From JBFMDH01 sp044868105 (GTDB taxonomy: Bacteria; Acidobacteriota; Blastocatellia; UBA7656), in the NCBI GenBank assembly GCA_044868105.1, contig JBIOWC010000588.1:1-12529 (forward strand): a stretch of 12,529 nt of DNA, in the 5' to 3' direction. The notes under the pieces were generated by a model, which searched no databases, was not told the origin of the DNA, and saw nothing but the letters and a program-made list of their open reading frames with translations. A program made the position numbers and the translations under genes. Each line of letters begins with the position of its first letter. Within the stretch, counting starts at the first letter, position 1. Shown here in pieces: positions 6,302 through 12,529 of this stretch.

Positions 6302-7318
6302 TTACGTTTCGAGCAATCCACGTTTTCGCAACGCCGTCTGCAATAAGGGTTCGATTTGCATGCGAATCTTTTCATTCGCATAACCGGCCCAGGCGACATC
6401 CGGTTCAACGGCAAGTCTTGCCTGCAAAGCTTCGCCGCTGGCATCCGTGACAATAACACCGAGTTCGCGGGCAATCAGTTCGGTACAAATATCATAAGGA
6501 TGAACACAGATTCCTAAACCCAAGCCGTGCTCGCGCAAACGGGCTTCCATTAATGGGCGAAGGTCAGCAATGAAGCGGTCGTGTCCGCTGACGAGTTCAT
6601 ACAGCTGCCCGCCGGTTGAAGCATACTGGTCTTCAAAGCAATGCGCCTTGCCCGGTTTTACAGCGCCGAGCGCGGCAAAAATAATCTCGTCGTCAATCTT
6701 TGCCAGTTCATCGCGCGCGCCGGGAAAAAATCGAGAGATTCCCGCATAGCCATGTTCAATGGTCTGCGCGGTAGAAGGGCGCAGCCCGATGGCCAACCGT
6801 TCTCCCGTCAAACGATTCAAACGTTCGGCTCGCGCACCCTCTCCTTTGATTGCCCAGAGCACATCGCATAGATGTTGTTTGACCAGCGGAATTTCGGTTT
6901 GCACGGCCAGTTCAATATCCGCGAGATTGGTGTCATTTCCTTTATTCGGCGCCACCCCTGTGAGCACCCAGGCGCTGCGTTTTTGATACATCAATCCGCG
7001 TGTGCCATCAATCGGGTCAACAATAATGCGCCAGGCGGTCTCGGCTTCGGCCGCGCCGCGCGGCAAGACCCGTTGTCCGCCTTCGAGGCCTTCGGCGATG
7101 AGCACAACAGGCGTGTGCGGCGCAATTTCGCCTTCAAAAAAATCGAGGATTATATCTTCGCTGACACGATCAACCGCATAGATGGTGTCGCCTTCTTCTT
7201 CGCGCGCCACCTCGGCCAGATTTTCGAGCGCCGATTGTTCGCAAACCGCGACCACACGGTCGCGGATCGCTTCGTGCAATTTGCGAATGCTCGCAAGTAA
7301 GTCACGCGTGGTTATCAT
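6302..7318 (-). CDS. Inositol monophosphatase-family sugar phosphatase
   Basis: A 338-residue Mg2+-dependent phosphatase of the IMPase/FBPase superfamily, expected to remove phosphate from a small sugar or polyol phosphate in the cytoplasm. Metal-site motifs appear in order: GDTIYAVD with D50, LIAEG with E76, the hallmark DPIDGT at 101-106 (D101, D104, T106), and a C-terminal HPYDICTELIARELG with D276 in place of the usual WDxAAG block. It is longer than typical IMPases (about 260-270 residues), with extra sequence between DPIDGT and the C-terminal Asp. ATG 7316-7318 is preceded by AGGAG (complement of 7327-7331) at 8 bases, and that site overlaps the galT stop, so the two genes are co-translated. 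IMPase-type enzymes can hydrolyse galactose-1-phosphate, so a role in clearing sugar-1-phosphate made by the operon's kinase is plausible (inference). The true substrate is unknown. Confidence 0.85.
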   Translation of the reverse strand: MITTRDLLASIRKLHEAIRDRVVAVCEQSALENLAEVAREEEGDTIYAVDRVSEDIILDFFEGEIAPHTPVVLIAEGLEGGQRVLPRGAAEAETAWRIIVDPIDGTRGLMYQKRSAWVLTGVAPNKGNDTNLADIELAVQTEIPLVKQHLCDVLWAIKGEGARAERLNRLTGERLAIGLRPSTAQTIEHGYAGISRFFPGARDELAKIDDEIIFAALGAVKPGKAHCFEDQYASTGGQLYELVSGHDRFIADLRPLMEARLREHGLGLGICVHPYDICTELIARELGVIVTDASGEALQARLAVEPDVAWAGYANEKIRMQIEPLLQTALRKRGLLET

Positions 7319-7322
7319 CGCT

Positions 7323-8411
7323 TCAACTCCTGAACGAATTGATTTTGTAATGCACAGCGGATTGCCCGCGTAGTTCTGCGGCCTTCTCTTCCGGCAAGGT
7401 GTCGGAAAGAAAATTGCCGCCGCCGATTTCGGGTCCGGCCAGATACTTTAACAAATTGGGTTTGCGAAGCGGCGGGTGAAATTCGATGTGAAAATGAAAA
7501 CTGTGATAATCCGCCGCATCGGTCGGCGCTTGATGTAAAGGCATCACATAAGGAAATGGCCTCTGCCAGAGGTTATCAAATTTGATCAGCACGGCTTGCA
7601 GTGCTTTGGCAAAATCCTGCGCCTCGGCGTCTGAAAGTTCGCTAATACTCGGATGCGAACGCTTAGGCGCAACGTAAACTTCATAAGCATAACGCGCGAA
7701 ATATGGCACAAAAGCAATCGCCGTTTCATTCTCGTAAAGAAGCCGCCGCCCGTCCCGATGTTCGGTGTGAATGATGTCGGCAAACAGATGCCGCCCGGTT
7801 TCGTTGAAGTAGCGACGGCACGCCTGGGCTTCAACCTCAATGGTTTTGAAGACAAAGTTAGTCGCATAAATCTGTCCGTGCGGATGCGGGTTTGAAACGC
7901 CCACGGTTTCGCCGCGATTCTCAAATATCAGCACGTGATTAATCTCTCGACGATTGCCAAGGTCTTGGTACTGGGCTTGCCAGCCTGCAATCAGTTTTTC
8001 GATCTCTACAGGTTCGAGTTCCGCAAGCGAGAGGTTATGTTTCGGGCTATAACAGATGACGCGGGCAATCCCCTGCGCCGGGCGGTTTCGATAAATGCCG
8101 GGCGGCACGTTTAACTGGTTCGGCGCCTCCATGCCGACACACGGATGGTCATTATCAAAAACGAACAGGCCATCATATTGCGGATTTCGCGCGCCGCTGA
8201 CCCGAAGGTTGCCGGGGCAGAGATAGCAATCTTCAACATACGCCGGCTCGCGTTGCTCGCTGTGCGAAACGGTGTCCCCGCTCCACGGGCGATTTTGTCT
8301 GTGCGCCGCAATGATGACCCACTCTTCGCGCAGCGGATGCCAGCGTTCTTCCCAGTTACCTGTGCTATGAATCACTTCTTCATTTTTCAACACGGCGTTA
8401 GTGTTAAGCAA
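7323..8411 (-). CDS. galT: Galactose-1-phosphate uridylyltransferase (GalT family)
   Basis: A 362-residue HIT-superfamily nucleotidyltransferase. Known GalT exchanges UMP between UDP-glucose and galactose-1-phosphate through a uridylylated histidine. The active site is SNPHPHGQIYA (173-183), with H178 as the predicted nucleophile. Likely metal ligands are C62 and C65 (CYLCPG), H125 (SPKHN) and H176. The N-terminal block ERWHPLREEWVIIAAHRQNRPW is typical of the family and the length is about right. The only start compatible with the upstream in-frame stop and the full N-terminus is TTG at 8409-8411, without a good Shine-Dalgarno. GTG codons at residues 7 and 13 are alternatives that keep the conserved core. 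It leads the minus-strand operon, 4 bases before the phosphatase gene. Because the operon's kinase looks arabinokinase-like, the enzyme may also accept pentose-1-phosphates (inference). Confidence 0.93.
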   Translation of the reverse strand: MLNTNAVLKNEEVIHSTGNWEERWHPLREEWVIIAAHRQNRPWSGDTVSHSEQREPAYVEDCYLCPGNLRVSGARNPQYDGLFVFDNDHPCVGMEAPNQLNVPPGIYRNRPAQGIARVICYSPKHNLSLAELEPVEIEKLIAGWQAQYQDLGNRREINHVLIFENRGETVGVSNPHPHGQIYATNFVFKTIEVEAQACRRYFNETGRHLFADIIHTEHRDGRRLLYENETAIAFVPYFARYAYEVYVAPKRSHPSISELSDAEAQDFAKALQAVLIKFDNLWQRPFPYVMPLHQAPTDAADYHSFHFHIEFHPPLRKPNLLKYLAGPEIGGGNFLSDTLPEEKAAELRGQSAVHYKINSFRS

Positions 8412-8625
8412 ATCTTTTCAATTTGGCAAGGTGAGCAATTATTTTATTTCTCTCTGCATCCGCCTGCGCCGCCGAGTCCGAAGGCAAATTTCTAACTTTT
8501 GTTAGCAAACCGGGGCATGTCACGAGCGTACTCCAGCGACTCCTTTGCAACACGGTTTTGAAACCTCTGGGAACGATTAGGAAAAAAGGTAGCGGGATTT
8601 TATAATCTGCTGCGAAGGAAATGGA
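8412..8625. promoter_or_regulatory. Divergent intergenic region between galT and the FmdE-family gene
   Basis: This 214-base gap must hold the promoters of both the leftward sugar operon and the rightward pair. On the plus strand a perfect TATAAT lies at 8601-8606, discussed separately. On the minus strand I see only weak -10-like sequences, such as TAAAAT at about 70% of the way toward galT, with no matching -35. A small perfect inverted repeat, CTAAC-TTTT-GTTAG (8492-8505), sits near the middle and could be an operator half-site pair, but it is short. Confidence 0.4.
8601..8606 (+). promoter_or_regulatory. Candidate -10 box (TATAAT) for the FmdE-family gene
   Basis: An exact TATAAT stands 19 bases before the start codon. 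Transcription would begin near 8612-8614, giving a leader of only about 13 bases that consists mostly of the ribosome binding site GAAGGAA (8614-8620). No good -35 box is found at 16-18 bases spacing (TAGGAA at 8578-8583 is poor), so this remains a candidate. Confidence 0.35.
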
Positions 8626-9207
8626 ATGGAAACGCTTGAAACCTATCTCGAACAAGCCGAAAAATCACACGGGCATATGTGCGCTGGTCAGGTTCTGGGG
8701 GTCAGGATGGCAATGCTCGGTTGCGCCAAAATCGGCATCACAGACCCGCGCCACAGCGAACGAAAACAGATTCTCGTCTTTGTGGAAATAGACCGTTGCG
8801 CCGCCGATGCCATCAATACCGTCACCGGCTGCCGCCTCGGCAAACGCACCTTGAAATATCACGATTACGGCAAACTTGCGGCAACCTTTTTGAATTTAAA
8901 GACTGGCGAAGCCATACGCATCGTGGCGCTCGATTCATCGCGCGACCTGGCCGATGAGACCTTTCCCGAAATCGAAAATAGATATGAGCGGCAACTTCAG
9001 GCCTATAAGGTGCTGCCCGATGAAGCGTTATTCAAAAGCGAACTGGTGAAAGTCATCGTCCCCGTAGAAGACCAACCGGGTCGCCCCAATTCACGGGTGA
9101 TTTGCGAAGTTTGCGGCGAAGGCATCAACGACCGCCGTGAGGTCATGAAAGAGGGCCGCCTGTTGTGTCGCGCCTGCGCCGGCGAAGCCTATTTCACACG
9201 CATCTGA
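8626..9207 (+). CDS. FmdE-family metal-binding protein with C-terminal zinc ribbon
   Basis: A 193-residue cytoplasmic protein of the FmdE family, named after a gene in methanogen formylmethanofuran dehydrogenase operons but widespread in bacteria without that pathway; its biochemical role is not settled. The family core is clear: SHGHMCAGQVLGVRMA (14-29, with H15, H17 and C19 as likely metal ligands), VEIDRCAADAINTVTGCRLGKRTL (53-76, with C58 and C69), and KYHDYGKLAATF. The C-terminus is a four-cysteine zinc ribbon: C160-x2-C163 and C181-x2-C184. The ATG at 8626 has GAAGGAA six bases upstream; the ATG at 8621 is out of frame. It is followed 22 bases later by a membrane protein gene, probably co-transcribed. 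No methanofuran or molybdopterin gene is nearby, so the neighbourhood gives no hint of a pathway. Confidence 0.85.
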   Translation: METLETYLEQAEKSHGHMCAGQVLGVRMAMLGCAKIGITDPRHSERKQILVFVEIDRCAADAINTVTGCRLGKRTLKYHDYGKLAATFLNLKTGEAIRIVALDSSRDLADETFPEIENRYERQLQAYKVLPDEALFKSELVKVIVPVEDQPGRPNSRVICEVCGEGINDRREVMKEGRLLCRACAGEAYFTRI

Positions 9208-9229
9208 GAAAGTCAAAAGTCGAACGGCA

Positions 9230-9742
9230 ATGCAACCGCCCAATCAATATCCATACAATTATCCGAATCCCTACCAACCGGCGGGCCCGCCAAAACCTCG
9301 ATACAGCTTCCGCGGTCGCTTCGTGGTTTTGGGGCTTGTGGTTTTGATGTATCTCATCGCCTGTGCAACCCCTGCGCTGGAATTTAATGACCCAGACGAT
9401 GCCATCTATTATGGCTTCCGTATTGTCATTGTCGGTTGGTTAGGCGCGTTGATCGGTCAGTTCGGTTGGTTCGCTAATCTGTTTCTGCTGGTTGGTATTT
9501 TTCTTTTACTCTTTCGGCGCTGGATTGCAACCTTCGTCAGCACCGTGCTGGGGCTAGCGATTGCCCTGCAAACGCTCATGCTCTTTTCGCAACCGGTTCC
9601 GGCTGACGAAGCAGGGATTCGTCACGTCGAACTTCAACACATAAAAATTGGTTTTTATTTTTGGCTGGCCAGCCTGCTTTGCCTGGGGGTTGGCGTGCTC
9701 ATTTTACGAAACCGCGAACGCGCAGGCTCACAATCGGCTTAA
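9230..9742 (+). CDS. Four-helix membrane protein of unknown function, Pro/Tyr-rich N-terminus
   Basis: Unrecognised 170-residue integral membrane protein. Residues 1-28 are a proline-, tyrosine- and asparagine-rich cytoplasmic-type tail (MQPPNQYPYNYPNPYQ). Hydrophobic segments follow at about 30-48 (FVVLGLVVLMYLIACA), 62-96 (one long or two short helices, with VGWLGALIGQFGWF), 98-119 and 140-159. An acidic loop, EFNDPDD, sits after the first helix. The C-terminus is charged (RNRERAGSQ). ATG 9230 has no strong Shine-Dalgarno and begins 22 bases after the FmdE-family stop, suggesting translation from the same transcript. No catalytic or transport motif is visible. Confidence 0.7.
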   Translation: MQPPNQYPYNYPNPYQPAGPPKPRYSFRGRFVVLGLVVLMYLIACATPALEFNDPDDAIYYGFRIVIVGWLGALIGQFGWFANLFLLVGIFLLLFRRWIATFVSTVLGLAIALQTLMLFSQPVPADEAGIRHVELQHIKIGFYFWLASLLCLGVGVLILRNRERAGSQSA

Positions 9743-9747
9743 ATAGT

Positions 9748-9864
9748 ATCGCCACAAAGAGGCACAGAAAGCGCAAACGTGAATATCCATACCGGGCTAG
9801 GAAGGTAGGTTATTGAAGGTGGCAAACACTACATTAATGCGCCTCTGTGCCTTTTTGTGGCGAT
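9748..9864. repeat. Imperfect palindromic element with 21-base terminal inverted repeats
   Basis: The left arm 9748-9768 (ATCGCCACAAAGAGGCACAG, then A) matches the reverse complement of the right arm 9844-9864 (TCTGTGCC...GTGGCGAT) at 20 of 21 positions. Beyond the arms, GCGC blocks (9771-9774 and 9839-9842) continue the pairing with a small offset. The spacer of about 75 bases has no gene. It could be a miniature dispersed repeat or a long hairpin at the 3' end of the plus-strand pair. No target-site duplication is evident by eye. Confidence 0.6.
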
Positions 9865-9871
9865 GATTTTG

Positions 9872-9889
9872 CGCGTTGAATCAAACGCG
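9872..9889. repeat. Short perfect hairpin CGCGTT/AACGCG
   Basis: CGCGTT (9872-9877) and AACGCG (9884-9889) form a 6-pair GC-rich stem with a 6-base loop. On the minus strand the stem is followed by CAAAATC, not a T-run. It lies between the palindromic element and the next hairpin. Confidence 0.45.
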
Positions 9890-9899
9890 AATCGGTTTG

Positions 9900-9954
9900 A
9901 CTCAGGGTAACTGCTTTCCGATGCCTGACGAATCGGTTTACAGTTACCCCGAGT
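9900..9954. terminator. Nested hairpin downstream of the C25 peptidase gene
   Basis: ACTCAGGGTAACTG (9900-9913) pairs with CAGTTACCCCGAGT (9941-9954) at 13 of 14 positions. Inside it CCGAT (9918-9922) pairs with ATCGG (9932-9936), so the whole could form a two-level stem. An 11-base direct repeat, CGAATCGGTTT, occurs at 9888-9898 and 9929-9939. There is no T-run on either strand, so the terminator role is an inference from position between convergent genes. Confidence 0.4.
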
Positions 9955-9962
9955 TGTCCGTG

Positions 9963-9987
9963 AGTCGGTACGCTTTTGAGTCCGACT
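9963..9987 (-). terminator. Small hairpin at the stop codon of the C25 peptidase gene
   Basis: AGTCGG (9963-9968) and CCGACT (9982-9987) form a 6-pair stem with a 13-base loop, starting at the TAA stop of the minus-strand gene. No T-run follows. It is a possible 3' end structure, weakly supported. Confidence 0.3.
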
Positions 9988-12529
9988 TATTTAACATGGC
10001 AGAGCGGGTCGCCTAGCAGTATCCAGGATTGCCTGGAATCGCTATCCGTTGTAGCCCCTTTTGCCAATCTCGCCGCTTCTCCAATCGTAATTGGATATCG
10101 GCTGTTGCTGAGCAGTCTGAGGATTTCCGCATTCATCAAATTCTGAGCATCCGGATAAGTCAAGGCCGAAGACGACCACACGGCAATCGCTCCACCGTTT
10201 GGCGCTTTTAACAAATCGCTCGACAAACATTCGCTGTCCGGCATGACGTACATCGAATTCAAGCAGGTCATGGAAATGAAGAAGCTTAAATTTTGCGCAT
10301 TGGTCATCGCCGCTCCGTCACCTGTGGTCAGGAGATTGCCGCGCCAAAGTCCATTGCTTCCGTGCCCTTTGTAGTTGACGATGCTTTGACCTTGATTAAT
10401 CGCGGCCATCAACTGACTCTTTGCAGCCTCGGTTCCCAACTGTCCGCGATAGACTTTTCCAACCTGCGTTTCACTGGGCAGCAGAGGAATCAAATCGTCA
10501 TTGTAAGTTTCAAAGTCGTAATCGTCATTGGCATCGCTTACCAGCAAAATGCTTTTTATAGGCATCTGGCTACCGGCGTTCTGTTCATAAGCGACAATCT
10601 TTTGAACCAGCAGTTGAGCTTCGGCTTCTGACTTCGCCGGCAATCGTCCGAGCGCCAGTTCAGGCAAATAATCATTGTTAAAATCAACCATCCAATCATC
10701 GCTCGGACATTCCATAAAAAAGGTTCCCACCATTTTGGAAGGCACCAAATCGGTGTCGGCTTGCCAGACGAAATGGCGCGGGTCTACGCTGGCATCGCCG
10801 ACGGCTAAAACATAATGCGGCGCGAGTCGCCAGTTCTGCGTCTGCCTCAATAACTCTCTGAGGGCTCCGACACTCTTCACGCCATAACCGTATTCGTCAT
10901 ACGCATCTTCGACATTGACGACGGCCACTTGATAACCTTGCGATCTTCTCAGGTTCACCAGCGGGGTTACGGCGCTGGCCAGCTTTTCGTGGGTCAAGAC
11001 AACCAGATCGGCTTCGTTGGTTTTCGCATTCCAGGACGAGGGTTGATTGGCTTTGACTTCATCAACTAATTGTACCTGGCTATCGGTAAACGCCAGCAAC
11101 TTATGCAGGCCTCTTTGTTTGACCATCAACTTGACGGCGTAACCGTTGCCATCCTGCACAATATCGCCCTGCAATTCCTGAACCTTTTGTGGGTCGCAGA
11201 TATCCATTACCCTTATGCGCCCTTCGCTGAATCCGCCAATCTTTAAGGCGCTGCCATCGGTTGCGCTCATCATCAATCGATTGTCATCGGTCGTATATTG
11301 ATGCGGGTAATTGACTCGAATGCAATCCACCAGGCTGATGTCACTACCGCCATTAAGCGAGGTTAATCGAACATTATTGTTGCCTTCCACGAGCAAGGCT
11401 TGAGAGACCTCGGCGCGAAATGAACTCGCGGTTTTGCCAAAAAACTCTGTCTCCCCCAGATATTGACCATTGAGCGTCACACTAACCCGGTGATAAGTTT
11501 CCGTCACCCCCTGTAACATCACTTCTAATGCGACGGGTGTCGAAGCGGCCGTGCGGTCAACTCTCTTCACCTCCACGGCCTGGTCAACGCCATCACTCAG
11601 GACGATGGCGCCAAAATAATTATTCTCATCACCATTGAGCAAGCCTGAAAAATAGATGCTGCGGTCACGGCGTTCCATCGTACAACTGTAGCCTGTCACG
11701 CTCGCTCCGGTGCCGGTTGCTTTACTCGCCGTAATGCGTTTGCCCAGGCTCTGCCCTTCAGCCAACCAGTACACCTGTTCATCGGTCGCCAGGGTATCAA
11801 TCCCCGCGCCATAAAACTCTATGGAATCGCCCGCGTCAAAGCGTCCGTCACCCTCACCGTTGACGAGCATCGCCTGCTCGACTCCGTTGACCATCAGTTT
11901 CAAACGTCGCGGGTTGACCGTCGCAGTCAGTCCTGCGCCGCGCAACTCAGCGTAACTGACGCGATACCAGCCTTCGTGTCGCACGCCCAATTTAATCGCC
12001 TGTCCATTCCCAGCCAGTTCAAACTGCCCGGAGGCTTGCGACATAGCATACTCTTCGCCGCTCGCCTTTGCTGATGACTGCAAAGCACTCGCAGCCAGCG
12101 TCTGGCTCTGTTGATTGAGCGACGAATAGGCGGATTGGCTATCGGCCGGATAGCTTGTTTGCCATATAGCAGTTTCTTCACCTGCCGAAGAATTTATTTT
12201 CGCAACAGTTGGCGCGTTACCTTTGGCAGTGCCGACCGTAAACGGTCCATAAAGGGTTTTCTGTCCGGAAAAATCGAGGTCTTCAATGAAGTAAAGCGAT
12301 TTGCGGTTCGCGCCGTCGCGATTATCGAACCATGAAAAGGTCTGTTCGGGAACCAGTGGCGAACCGGCTTTGGCTAATAAACCAGCGCCGCCAATCACCG
12401 CGCTATTCAGTTTGATTCGATTACCCTTTTTATCTTCGCGATAGATATTAAATCCCAGATTATCGGCGGCATTAGCCGTGTTCCATTTCAACACCACTTT
12501 GCCATCTTCGTATCGCATCACTGCGCAAT
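9987..12529 (-). CDS. C25 (gingipain-family) cysteine peptidase, N-terminus cut by window edge
   Basis: At least 846 residues; the frame is still open at the window end, so the GTG/ATG near 12521 is probably internal. Numbering here counts from that GTG. Residues 1-85 look like the end of an FnIII-like module (DGKVVLKWNT, LGFNIYRED). About 185-255 is a beta domain (WYRVSYAELRGAGL, NPRRLKLMVNGVEQ). About 335-400 is another beta region with a carbohydrate-binding look. About 504-844 is the C25 catalytic domain, starting LVVLTHEKLASAVTP. The catalytic pair is H720 (YKGHGSNGLW) and C753 (SMTCLNSMY), in the arrangement known from gingipains. It ends at WILLGDPLCHVK, with no sorting domain or anchor after it. 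It is probably exported and degrades or processes extracellular proteins, but the signal peptide is out of view. Confidence 0.88.
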   Translation of the reverse strand, partial: CAVMRYEDGKVVLKWNTANAADNLGFNIYREDKKGNRIKLNSAVIGGAGLLAKAGSPLVPEQTFSWFDNRDGANRKSLYFIEDLDFSGQKTLYGPFTVGTAKGNAPTVAKINSSAGEETAIWQTSYPADSQSAYSSLNQQSQTLAASALQSSAKASGEEYAMSQASGQFELAGNGQAIKLGVRHEGWYRVSYAELRGAGLTATVNPRRLKLMVNGVEQAMLVNGEGDGRFDAGDSIEFYGAGIDTLATDEQVYWLAEGQSLGKRITASKATGTGASVTGYSCTMERRDRSIYFSGLLNGDENNYFGAIVLSDGVDQAVEVKRVDRTAASTPVALEVMLQGVTETYHRVSVTLNGQYLGETEFFGKTASSFRAEVSQALLVEGNNNVRLTSLNGGSDISLVDCIRVNYPHQYTTDDNRLMMSATDGSALKIGGFSEGRIRVMDICDPQKVQELQGDIVQDGNGYAVKLMVKQRGLHKLLAFTDSQVQLVDEVKANQPSSWNAKTNEADLVVLTHEKLASAVTPLVNLRRSQGYQVAVVNVEDAYDEYGYGVKSVGALRELLRQTQNWRLAPHYVLAVGDASVDPRHFVWQADTDLVPSKMVGTFFMECPSDDWMVDFNNDYLPELALGRLPAKSEAEAQLLVQKIVAYEQNAGSQMPIKSILLVSDANDDYDFETYNDDLIPLLPSETQVGKVYRGQLGTEAAKSQLMAAINQGQSIVNYKGHGSNGLWRGNLLTTGDGAAMTNAQNLSFFISMTCLNSMYVMPDSECLSSDLLKAPNGGAIAVWSSSALTYPDAQNLMNAEILRLLSNSRYPITIGEAARLAKGATTDSDSRQSWILLGDPLCHVK

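Noticed and set aside
6872..7300. A 142-residue plus-strand open frame opposite the phosphatase gene
   Set aside because: The opposite strand encodes all IMPase motifs in one frame; this frame has no recognisable feature.
8492..8505. CTAAC-TTTT-GTTAG as an intrinsic terminator
   Set aside because: The stem is only five pairs, AT-rich and located between divergent genes, where no transcript ends are expected.
8404..8655. An 83-residue minus-strand open frame covering the divergent promoter region
   Set aside because: It overlaps the galT start and the FmdE-family start, has no domain, and would occupy the only space for two promoters.
1..12529. CRISPR array, tRNA or rRNA, insertion sequence, phage or defence genes
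   Set aside because: No regularly spaced repeats, RNA-gene-like sequences, transposase, integrase, nuclease or toxin-antitoxin motifs were seen on either strand.

Overview
The window is bacterial chromosomal DNA with eleven protein genes, two of them cut by the window edges. I found no RNA gene, CRISPR array, transposase or integrase. The protein types together resemble a soil or thermal Acidobacteriota lineage, possibly Blastocatellia. These are a gingipain-like C25 peptidase with a long N-terminal region, a small secreted cytochrome c, an FmdE-family protein, and a sugar operon with a secreted discoidin-type glycosidase. This assignment is inference; there is no rRNA or other marker gene.

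Left part (1-1621, plus strand): the C-terminal end of a histidine kinase, a stand-alone receiver-domain response regulator, and a signal-peptide and membrane-anchored protein with a coiled coil and a HEAT-like cytoplasmic tail. Consecutive stops and starts overlap (TAATG, ATGA), so the three look translationally coupled. This stretch is visibly more AT-rich than the rest. A separate plus-strand gene for a secreted class I cytochrome c follows (1800-2189). A strong hairpin (2295-2336) lies in the gap where it converges with the sugar operon.

Middle (8411 down to 2427, minus strand): a four-gene sugar operon. In order of transcription it is galT (galactose-1-phosphate uridylyltransferase), an inositol-monophosphatase-family sugar phosphatase, a GHMP sugar kinase, and a secreted protein with a discoidin-like domain and a TIM-barrel glycosidase-like domain. 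The kinase carries the motif APGRLDVMGGIADYSGS in place of the galactokinase GEHTDY signature. As I recall it, this is the form found in plant L-arabinokinases. A consistent reading is that the secreted enzyme releases a galactose- or arabinose-type sugar, the kinase makes the sugar-1-phosphate, the uridylyltransferase activates it, and the phosphatase removes excess sugar phosphate. No transporter, epimerase or mutarotase gene is present.

Right part: divergent from galT, a plus-strand pair encodes an FmdE-family metal-binding protein (8626-9207) and a four-helix membrane protein of unknown function (9230-9742). A 244-base gap packed with inverted repeats separates them from a convergent minus-strand gene for a C25 (gingipain-family) cysteine peptidase, whose N-terminus lies beyond the window.

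The best candidates for something undescribed are the sugar operon (atypical kinase, phosphatase and unassigned glycosidase) and the kinase, receiver and HEAT membrane protein unit.
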